Assembly: GCA_023079485.1 (NCBI GenBank)
Contig: CM041084.1
Location: 65,753,709-65,817,708 of the forward strand
DNA from: Archilochus colubris
Taxonomy: Eukaryota; Chordata; Aves; Apodiformes; Trochilidae
Length of the DNA stretch: 64,000 nucleotides
Direction: 5' to 3'
Shown: piece after piece, positions 38,076 through 48,300 of the stretch
How positions within the stretch are numbered: the stretch's first letter is position 1
Layout of the letters: each line of letters opens with the position of its first letter
Notes under the pieces: model-generated
Databases searched by the model: none
Told to the model about the DNA's origin: nothing
What the model saw: only the letters and a program-made list of their open reading frames with translations
Translations under genes and position numbers: made by a program

Positions 38076-41000
38076 AATTTGGCTGTGAAACTTTTTAGAT
38101 TTTCTACAATGAAGAAAAGGAAAATTTTAAAAGATTAGTCTACCTGAAACTTCATATTGGGGTATATGGACTTTTATGTAGATAGTAAAATATTTTCTTT
38201 CAAACGGGGTAACAAAGCCCATGTTTTTCAAGATTTTACATCTGTCTTCATATGGTGTTTCCACACCATATTTCACTGGAATCTTGAGAGCTGTTCAAGA
38301 ATTGTGGTACAGGCTTTAGTGCAAATGTACATTAGAAATTTTGTAGTCAAAACTTGTTTCTTCTAGTGCTTAGGGTTCTTACTCTCAGTGTTTGCACTCT
38401 TAATTTCCAGTTTATTCAAGAATTTGTTACTTAGTGGTGTATACAGGTGAGTTTGGGGTTTTTTTTTCCACTGATGGATGTGAACAAGTGATGATGAGAC
38501 TTAAAAAAATTTCAAAGTGTAGGTATTTTTTTCTATAATGAAGCATTTTATGTTCCTGAAGAGAAACTTGACTGTGAATCATCGCTGTATTTAGTCAGGT
38601 CTTGGGGAAATTTCATGTTCCTTTACAATTCTTTTGGGTTTATATGTGCTATTGATAAAGAGAATTATTGAAGTTTTGTGAAGTGTGTGGAAGCCTTCAT
38701 CCATGGAAACATTCTTTTACAGCTAAGAACACTGAAGTGGACCCGAACTAAAAATATTGCTGGAAAGAGTATAGTTATCTTTTCAGACAGGTTTTGTAGG
38801 AATAATGCTACAAAGTGTCTTTTTTTTTTTTTCCCCCAAACAGCAGCTGTTTCAAAGTGTCAGGATTTCTCAAGGTGGCTACATGCTACCACAGCAGTAT
38901 CCCCTAGCCTCTTGTGCCAGTTTTATGTTCTCTAGTGTAGAACAGAAGTGTTGCTTGCTGCTGAAATGTTAAAAAAAAAAAGTTCAGCTAACAGAAAGAT
39001 GAAATGTTTAGAAGTGGATTAGTAAAATTTAACTATATAGTATCTACAAGGCATTTGGTCATTAGCATATGCCAACATGAGCATTTCAATTTTCTCTCCT
39101 CAGCATGAGTAAACCTAAGGGGGTAGAGGGTTAAAAGCAAAGAAGGATGAATTGAGACTTTGCCTTTAGAGAGATGTCTGGGAAAACCAGATGGTATTTA
39201 TTTCTTCCCCTCTTCCCCTTTCTGTCTAATGCCTTTAATCATCAAGGACAACCTAAATATGTGAAAAACTTCTGAAAAAATCATAAAAATGTATCTTGGT
39301 CTTGCTGAGATTGCATGAGGTACCTTTTTAAAGTGAAACTTCATATTATTTACAGATGAGGTGTAGTGTACATGAGCTCTCAAATTAACATTGATGGTCA
39401 GTACAGAGGGGATGTTCGGGTAAAAATGTTCTGCTGTTTTTAAAGTTACTACCAGTTGTCTTTCGGTTTCTGTGATATATTTTTATATGTTCACTTAACA
39501 TTAGTAAAAGTGACTTCCCTCCCTTGCAACCCCCTTCTTAAAATCTCAGTTGCTGAAGGGCACAGTAAATACTGTGATTTTGGTTTACTTCTGTTGCTTC
39601 GCAGTTTGATGATGATGACCATGGTGAAATGTGGAATTTATTTTCATGACATTTCATGAACAGTGACACTCTCATTTGTTAATGTATCTCATCATCGCAG
39701 TACTATTATTTTGCATAATTGTTCTTTCTAATTTATTCAAGGGGCCTGACATGTTATGGTCTTTTAAGTATGTGCCTCTAGGACTTGAGGTTGTTGCCAT
39801 ATGGTGAGATAGTGCTGCATGACAACCTTTCAGCAACTGAAGAATTCAATTGTGAAATAATTATGATAATTGTAAGTGTTCAGTAAAATTTTACCACTTT
39901 GGCTTGTCTTTTTCCCCTTGATGCCAAGATAACTGCTGCTTGCAGGTAAGCCAGGTTGAAGGGTGTTAAAGTATTGCATTATGTATGTTAGAAATGTGCT
40001 GATGATTTTTAGTCTTTGTACATGTAACTTCATTTTCGAGAGTTTAATTTGCCTTCAAAAGTCTCATGGGGCAGCTCTTGCACTGAGACTTAGAACGGGG
40101 TAACAGTGATTTAAAGAAAATTCCGTGTCTAATAAGAGATTAGAAGAGTGAGTAGGAATAAGAAATTCGAGATGATCTGTGTTACACAGGGGGGAAAAAA
40201 AAAATCTATTTCCAGCTTTGACTTGTGTACTAAGAAAACTTGGCCATTCAGATGGAACTGAAGTGTAGGCTTTTCAGCAATAAAACTTCAAAGGATTCTT
40301 TTATGATAGCTTAAATGTATGATATGCTTTTCATCAAGTTCCTTTTGTATTACTATTGGTCTACCTACCAGGTTGACATCTGAGTTTACCACACCAAAAA
40401 AAGTCAAGAGATACCACTTCTGTATAACAATTAAAATAGGCCAGTCAAGCAAGTTGTACCTTTTTTCACTGCCCACCCAGAACAAGAGTGTCTACAAGAG
40501 TTTTGAGCCAATCTTATTGCCAGAGGTTGATTGGGTACAATGCACAACGTTTGGACAGTGAATTCTCTTTGCTAACATCTTAGCTGCTTGCCTGTAAGAG
40601 GTGATATTTTCACATCCTTTTAATCTTCTTTTTCTTATACTCCTTCTCTATAGCCTGCTCCACCCTCTTCGAAATACTTTTAAATGAAAGTAGCCCTTCT
40701 TGAAGGAATTTCTTGCAACTGTCTGAATCTTTGGAAGAACATAGACTTGAAAATGGGGAGCTTAGTTTGTTTACATCTTAAACTTCACAATAAGGGTTAC
40801 AGCTCATTGAAGTATCTTGGTATGATAATTGTCCAACTTCTTTTTTCTTTCTCTGTCTCTCACACACGTATATTTCAATTATAGCTGACAGAAGAGTAAT
40901 CTAGACTCTTCAGCATTCCTGGATTATTATCAGGAAAATGAAACTAACTTAGGTTTAAGATGGGCTTTAGTACTTTTCAGTTCAGGTATGGTAACTATTT

Positions 41001-42380
41001 TATATGAACATGTGACATTGAGGTGTTAACATGATTTGTCCATGAAGTAAAATACACTCAAGTAGCATTAGATGAGAAGACTAGAACTTGGGCATATTTG
41101 TTCTTCTGATTAACAAAATAAATAGATGGTCAAAATTCTATTTGTCTGTGCTGTGGTTTAGAAGGGAAAAGGATAAATTAAAGCTGAGAGAAATGAAAAT
41201 AAAGGTACAGATATGCCTATACAATAATTTTTTTAATCCAGCTTTTCTGTTCTGAGGTCTGGTTCATGTTCCTTCTTATCTGCTAGCATCTTCTGTTTGC
41301 ATCTCTGCAAGTGTTTTATGGCTAGCCTGCTACATGAATGATGAAGTTGGGAATAGGTATATAGTCATCATATTTTACAAGTAAATATGCTTTGGCATGG
41401 CCATAAATTGATTTTATAATGGTATGTGTATGCAGAGCCTGGTATGTAATTTTTACACCTCTTTCATTATTTTTTGCTAGGAAGAGAGATCTGCAGGCCT
41501 ATTTGGTTTGCAGTCTTATCACTTCTCTTAATTTTTGATGTGTTTCATGGTCTTTAACTTCAAAGTGTAATTGCAGCGATGCAGCTGCTAAGTGGATTAA
41601 TACATTTTATATTTTCCCCCTAAGAGCTGTATTTCTTCTTTGCATCTATAATTGGATCGTGCTGCCGTTGTCCCTAATGGAAACGTCAGGTTTCCTATTC
41701 ACCACACACCTGAGCACATGCTTACTCACTTGGTGATCTTAATATTTGTTCTGCAGTTACTGAAATGGACTTGTATTTCACATATTTTTTGTGCTTGAGT
41801 TTTATTACAAAAGATGTGCAAGGGGAGATGCTATCAGGCACCTCTGCTGCACCGAGCTTTTGAATTCAGACTGGGTCTTTGTATCCCACCACTGACTGTC
41901 TCAAAGTACTTCAGAACCCAGCTCCAGGGCCGCAAAGAAGGATATCACAGACTTGAGGGCGTGAGGGGGTGATTTTGTAGGAAGGGTTACTTGTTGCTGC
42001 AGGTGTGGCCTTTGTTTTTCCGTGCTGGTAGTGACTACAGCCACCACGGCTGTGGCAGAATGCCACGCGTCCCATCTCACTCCGCAGGCAGGCGGGAGGT
42101 AAGTAATTTTTCATTGTTGCTGCATCTGAAGGATTCCCCTTCCCCCCTCCCCCCACCTTCTTTCCCCACTACCTTGGCCCCTTTAGGAAGATTTTCATCT
42201 ATTAAACTTTCCCATCTCTGTTGGAAGAACTAAATCTCTTTCAGCATTTCCAGGCTGGTGATCTAATTTGACAGCTCATCGGTGATGTCTATTCCACTTC
42301 AAAGAGGCAGGTAGCCTCGGGCTAGCCAGCTGCATTGTGGATTCTGCAGATTTGGCTTGCTGTTCCTGCTGGGTGTCATC
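38076..42380. other. Spacer between EEF1E1 and BLOC1S5, AT-rich part
   Basis: No exon or recognisable repeat of note. Near 42.0-42.1 kb the sequence turns GC-richer and holds a consensus donor GAG/GTAAGT (GT at 42099-42100), a possible noncoding exon edge. Confidence 0.5.
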
Positions 42381-42389
42381 TGTCTTCTT

Positions 42390-42900
42390 AGTCTCGCGGT
42401 GGATAATTTTTGTTCTTCCTAGCATCATCTGCCTGAGCAGTTTCTGCCTGGCAGGCCTGTCCGTCCAGCTCGAGCATCAAATACAGTAGCCGCCCGGCTA
42501 ATCTGACGAGGCACTCCTCCAAAACAGTGCAGCCCCGGGCCTGCCGCGGCCAGCGTCGGACATGGCGGACGGCGAACTTCCAGCCATCGCCATAGCGCTC
42601 TGGGTCTCCCGTCACGGGTGCACAGCCCATGGACTTATTCTGCTGGCACAGAGGACGTTGTCCCCCGCCTCGCCCCTCGTAAGGGCCGTCGCCCCGATTC
42701 TTCCCGTCTCGGCAGACGTCTGCCTCAACAGGTTTGGGTTTCCCTGCCTGTTGCCGGCGTTTGACTCGGACACCGCCACTTGGATGAAAGGATCCTCTAG
42801 TGGATTATCATCGCTAGGCAGCCCGTGGGGGAAATGACAGGACTCGGCACGTTCCTCTGAAGGTTCTGCAATTTGGAGCCCCGCTAACGCTGATGGGAAG
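42390..42900. promoter_or_regulatory. Orphan CpG island between EEF1E1 and BLOC1S5
   Basis: CpG-dense patch with no known gene start. It contains ACATGGCGGAC (42559-42569), YY1-like and also a good start context, and the perfect 14-bp palindrome GGCAGACGTCTGCC (42711-42724) with a CRE-like core. Frames stay open on both strands (plus 42562-42837, minus 42388-42630), but neither product resembles a family I know. Possible promoter of a noncoding RNA or alternative BLOC1S5 5' exon. Confidence 0.5.
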
Positions 42901-44850
42901 TGGCAGGGTGATCCCTAAAAGAGAAAGCGGGTTCCATTGCACGGCAAAAGTGACAGAGGTTATTTAGCCTCGCTTCCAAAAAAAATAGATGATGACTACA
43001 TATGTTGATTTTCATGCTCCAAGCCATAGCTATTTCCATATTTTGTGACTTGATGGCTAGTTTCTACAAACTGACAGGTTAGGGGCTCCACAAGTATTGT
43101 CTTTTTATAGCCATCACCTCTTTAAGTCTTCCTTAATTTTTTTAAATATGTTTTGAGAGTAAGCTGGATGGGTTAGGGAGAGCAAGCAAGGGGGAAAAAC
43201 AATCCAGGCATAAATGCAGCAAATAAAGCATATTCTTAAAAAAAAAACCCAAAAAACAATAACAACAAAAACCACAGTATTCAAACAAAGAGGAGAAATG
43301 GTTTCAGGATATTAGTCCTGGAAACTGATGCACTTATCTGTCAGAGGATTTGCCCTCGTTGCAGTCCTGTAATTCTGAACCTGACATTATTCATAAGGTA
43401 AAAAATCTTTCCTAGAAATTCAGTAGCTATAAACCCCTTGCACTACAGGGTTTCTTCTTTAGCAAATGGAAAGATAGCTTACATAGGGCTTACAGTGGAA
43501 AATAACTTGTCTGAGCAATAGACTAGGAAAGGATGACAGCTAGATTGGAAGGAGATAAAATTAACATTTGCAAAATTATAGCCCTAATTATTACTGATCA
43601 CCAAGCCACCTGGAATATCCTCCAGATATTACTAATATATGAGTACTAATCTAATCTACTGATGACAGTAAATGTCAAGTGCTTACATGCTTTGGACCCA
43701 AATGGAAAAATATAAATACTAGTCTATAGGTTGACAGAGATGTTTACTGGGTATGTGTGTGTGTACCTGAAAGGGAACAGTACTTTTTAATAATGATTCT
43801 TATATCTCTTGATTATTGCCTAAACATAGTATTTAGAGATGAAGTAACAGTGAGAGTGAAAAGCTATTTTAGATTATCAATTTCTGCTTGATTTGATAAT
43901 TGAACTATTTAACACCTCCCAATATAATATTCTTTAAATATTTAAACAGATTTTGTCATATTTTGACTGATTTGACTTTTTTGTTTCAACAAAACCGATT
44001 CACTCATTTTCAAGGCTGTGTTTAGAAAATACGTACTGTGAAAACAAATCGGGATTTCAGTGAGCAGTTTCTGAGCTTTGTTGGTGAGACAGAAATTAAT
44101 AACAGGTTTAGTTTTTGTGTCTGTCATAATAGCTTCACACAGGAAAATAAAGAAATCCTGTTTCTTTTTCCTCAAGCAGGCAATTGCTCCCACTTATAAA
44201 AGCTATGCAGTGTAGAATATGGCCAAAACAGATTTATAATGAAAGAGTAGATACAACTCTTGTTGTCTACTAACAAAATAGTGATTATTCCAGCTACACT
44301 GGCTCCTATCAGGTATGCCGGGTCAGGACACCATATGTTACAGCAGACAAGTTTGTGTTCCAGTTCTTGTTTCAGGGACCATGCAAAGACAACCACAGAG
44401 TGATAGAGTAGTGTGGGGTCTATTTCAGGTAAAAAGCATGTGGGAGAAAAAACAAACAAGCAACCTACAAGACACAACTATAGGTGCAATGACTGTATGT
44501 AATGCAATTACATTAATGCAATTAGTTTAAGGGGGGGGGGGGGAGAGAGTGATATATTGAAAATACGTTGAATCACTCAAATGATTTTAAAGAAAATTAT
44601 AGGACTTTTTAAGTGTTCTTTGCCACTTTTTGTATAGTTATTAATTAATTGGACCACTGGGGTTGTTTTTTTTTTGTAGACCACAAGTCCAACTATTTGC
44701 TATTCATGTTGACTACACCCAGCAGCGAACTGATTGTCTGAATGCTTGCCTCTTCTAAAACCACGATCATCCAGAATTTTGCGGCTGGGGGTTCGTTTTG
44801 TTTTGTTTGGGGAGGGAGAGGGGTTGGTTGTTTTGTTCTGTTCAGTTCAG
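42901..44850. other. Spacer upstream of BLOC1S5
   Basis: AT-rich, no exon recognised. Contains an A-rich simple stretch near 43238-43275 and a run of thirteen G at 44531-44543. Confidence 0.5.
44531..44543 (+). repeat. Poly-G run
   Basis: Thirteen consecutive G followed by AGAGAG. Confidence 0.95.
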
Positions 44851-45204
44851 AAATACCCAGCGCGGGTCCCAAGGAAAGTCACACGCCTGGTCCTGCACTG
44901 AACACGCCCCCGGTGCGTGTGCCCGGAGGGGCAGCCTCCGCGGGGCTGGTTGGATGGAACCAACCAGCCCAGGTTCCCTCAGCTGGCGGCACCTTCCTGC
45001 CCTATGAAGAAAATCTGTGCCGGTGCGGCCGAGGGGCGACCTGCGGGTGCCGCCGCAGGAGGCCGCTGGCCAGGGCAGGGAGCCCGGGTAGGCCCCTCCG
45101 CCGCCGTTACCACAGCAACGGCCGGCGCACGGCGATGACCTCACAGCGAGGCAGCGGGGCGAGGCGGAAGTTCAGCGGCGGGGGAAGAAGGGCCGAGGGG
45201 CGCC

Positions 45205-45288
45205 GTGAGCGGGGGTGGCCCCGCGTCCCCCGGCAGCAACGGGGCGATGAGCAGGGGTGGCCCCACGTCTCCAGGTAGGAGCGGGGCG
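45205..45288 (+). repeat. 42-bp tandem duplication over the BLOC1S5 start codon
   Basis: Copy 1 (45205-45246) and copy 2 (45247-45288) match at 34 of 42 bases and encode parallel peptides, SGGGPASPGSNGA after GTG and [13 protein letters not shown] after ATG. An in-frame TGA at 45136-45138 precedes copy 1. Confidence 0.85.
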
Positions 45289-45358
45289 TCCCCGCTGCCC
45301 AGCGAGAGGAAGCGGGAGGCGCTGGCGGCCGGGTCCCCGATTCAGCCCATCATAAAGG
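45247..45358 (+). CDS. BLOC1S5: BLOC1S5 coding exon 1
   Basis: Thirty-seven codons plus one base, ending ATAAAGG before donor GTAAGA. Gly/Ser/Pro-rich start, then IQPIIK, which aligns with the family. Start chosen at the first in-frame ATG. Confidence 0.88.
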
Positions 45359-48300
45359 GTAAGAAGCAGGAGCGGCCCAAGCGGGTCCCTGCGGGGTCTG
45401 AGCCCGCTGTGTGGAGCGCGGTCGGGGCGGGGGGCAGACACTCTGCTGGGCCGGTAAAGGGGTCTCGGAACCCTCTTGGAGCGGCGCGGGATGTCCCTGT
45501 GGAGGCGGGCACGAATGATCTCCTCAGCCCCTTCCCAGCCCTCTGCGGCTGCATGGAATGTTCTGAGGGAAAGGGCGGGATGGGATGGGATGGGATGGGA
45601 TGGGATGGGGTGGGATGGGATGGGATGGGATGGGATGGGATGGGATGGGGTGGGGTGGGGTGGGGTGGGGTGGGATGGCGGGCGCTGAAGACATACGGGG
45701 GCAGAAACACACGGGGAGAGGCAGAAGGTAGCTCGAAGCGCCGGAGGAAGGAGAAAGAGTAGGGTTCTTCGTTTAGTGCCATTTCAGTAACAGTTTAAAG
45801 TGCTTTTTGGAACAGCACGTTGTATTTATTGAAATAGACGTTCTTCACTATACTCTGAGTGCTTGTGAATGTAATGGACTTTTTTTTTTTTTTTCTTCCT
45901 TGCATGACTACCAGTCTATTTCTCATACATACTTAGGTTCTAAGTACACTTCTTCCAGGGTAACTAAATTTCAAGCCTTTGGCCGTGGAATACAAGAAAA
46001 TGCTACGTTTTCCTTTGTAGTGAGCTTTCCTCTTGTGTCTCGCTGCAGAAAACTCCCACACCTTAAGCTGTGAATTTCTGTTGAGCTACTACACTCTTTA
46101 CTTCTGCCCTGCATCAATTTTTTTATCAGAGTTAACAGTCAGATGTGTCTGCTGTACCAAGGAGGGTTGAAACAGGGTGCTGAGAGACAGAGAAGAATGT
46201 TTGCCCTCGTAGAAATGTGTCTGTGGCCCCTGAACTGTAGATTCATTGCTTTTTCTCCAAGTTTGTGGTTTGCTGAGTAGGCAGGATAGCCTACAAATGG
46301 TTTTTTCGAGTGTTCTTGATTTTTTTTTTAATGTATTTGGTGAGTCATCATGCCTTTTGCATTTAGGTGCTGCCTTGTATTGTGTAGAGTCATGGAGTTT
46401 GAGAGAAAAACTAAAACTATGACTTTCTATCTTCTAACACTAGAACTAAAACTATTATCTTCTAGATGTGGGGGAAATCTATTCAAGACTGCTGGACCAC
46501 AGACCAGTAATTCAGGGAGAAATACGTTACTTTGTAAAAGAATTTGAAGTAAGTACTTGGATAATTATTGGGTCTGTAACCTTCAGAGTCTGAGACTTGA
46601 AACAGTTGTAACACCTTTTTAGAGACCATAATATGTATGTAATTGTCTTCAGACAGACTTGACCTGTATTTCTGGTCCAGAATAACTAATAAACCTATAG
46701 TATATGTCTGCATCTTTAGTACAAAAGGCAGTGCTCTAGGATCTCTTATTTAAAACATTTTGAAAGGGATATAAACATTTATTGATCTAGGATGAATATT
46801 GTTGTAGGAGAATGATGTAGTCCTGTCATCCTAGAGAAATCTTGTTGGTTCAAGGCCAATATTGTTGGCCAAGTAGAGGTTTGCATCTAATTAACGAACT
46901 GATCTATGCCTCTGCTGTGTTCAGCTAGCACAGTTGTAAGTTAATTTTTCTTCAGTGTTTATTCTATGAAAGAAAGTAATGTTTCTGGAAGAGAAGAACA
47001 ACACTTCATGCAAAGAAATAAAATACTTAAAATAGAATTAATGTTATCTGATTGGCTGCAAATCAGACTAAATTACTAAAGGTGTACAAGTGTTCATATA
47101 CAGCTTTGCTTGGGAAGTGTGACAGTTTCCCACAAGATGGCAGCAAAGTTTTAGAAAAATAGAATCTTGTCTCAACAAAAAGCTATTTCTCAGGAGATTT
47201 TAATTCTTAAAAAATGTAGGGTTTCAAAAATACTAATTTGTTCTGCAAATACAGTTAGACCTCACATTTCTAGTGTGTACAGCTGATTTTAAAAAAATGA
47301 GATTAAGATCTCTTCCCTGTCCCCCATTGTAGCTAATAGTTCAACTGGATCCAGCTTATCTCTATATTACTGGCTTAGCAAAATAAGTATGTGAACTAAA
47401 CTCATGAGATGTGTATCCTATGGGCTAGAGAGTCATAAGGAATCATTTAGTTTCTTTACTTTCCCTAAATAAATTATAGGTTACAGTAATTAGTTTTACC
47501 TGGCTTTTCACAGAGAGGAAAATTTTAAGCTTAATTACAAAATTATAACTAATATCTTTAGAAATACAATTCTTTATAAAGATTATTATCACCTATTTAT
47601 AATTATAATCTCTCTTTTCACTGGAAGCTTTGGTTTGTTTCTTAGGCACATTTCATATGCTTTTAGTTCTATTATTGAAATTTAATTTCTGGTTTATACT
47701 TTTAGGGGGAAAGTAGCAAAGCAGAGAAATATTTGCATGTTTGCAACTTAGAATTTCTTCCAGAAATTGCATTTCTTTTTAACTTTCAGATATCGGATTC
47801 TTTTTGCTTGGTGTTTAAAGAACACAGATTTGTATTAAAGAATTCTAGGACCTGTTTAGCTAAGTGACTTTACTTGTCTGTGCTTGTATTCTGAAGTTTT
47901 AAAATAGTTATGTGATGCAGTATTTTTTTATTATCTAGATTTGCTTTGTGATTGACAACTTCCAGTACAGGAGTGCTTGTGTACAACTCCTAGCTGTGAG
48001 AGGTGGGAAAGGGGGCAAGTGGCAGCCTGGAGGAGGTTTCAGAATCCTTTGTATTGTCTAAAGCAAAGTGCAGATGAAATTCAGAGCAGCAGTAATGCTG
48101 TGGCTTCAAAAAAACACCATTTTTTAAACTTCTATTTTAAATGCAAACAATACAACAAGAGCTTGTTCTTGTAACTCATCAGCTTCAGCAGTGGGACAGA
48201 AGAAGGGCTGACTCTGTAATCAGCTGTGCCGTGTTAGTTTTTGGTCTTGATTTCATTGTTTTACTCCAGTAAAACAATTTCTTGGCATTGTTTTAACCTT

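Larger units (their letters stand above)
44860..45560 (+). promoter_or_regulatory. CpG island and promoter of BLOC1S5
   Basis: CpG-dense region ending in exon 1 and early intron 1. Visible sites: RFX-type X-box GTTACCACAGCAAC (45106-45119), CRE-like TGACCTCA (45136-45143) and ETS-like GCGGAAGT (45164-45171), 75-140 bp before the ATG. A perfect GC-rich hairpin lies at 44943-44970. No TATA box. Confidence 0.8.

Noticed and set aside
42388..42837. Opposing 80- and 91-codon frames at the orphan CpG island as genes
   Set aside because: They overlap in antisense, neither shows a recognisable domain and CpG-rich DNA keeps frames open; kept only as a regulatory observation.
45205..45762. Long frame continuing from BLOC1S5 exon 1 through the G-rich array
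   Set aside because: It begins at GTG and reads through a consensus donor into a tandem repeat. Only the part up to 45358 matches BLOC1S5.
45342..45782. 146-codon Pro/His/Ser-rich antisense frame
   Set aside because: It is the complement of the GGGAT array; a period-5 repeat without stops keeps frames open.
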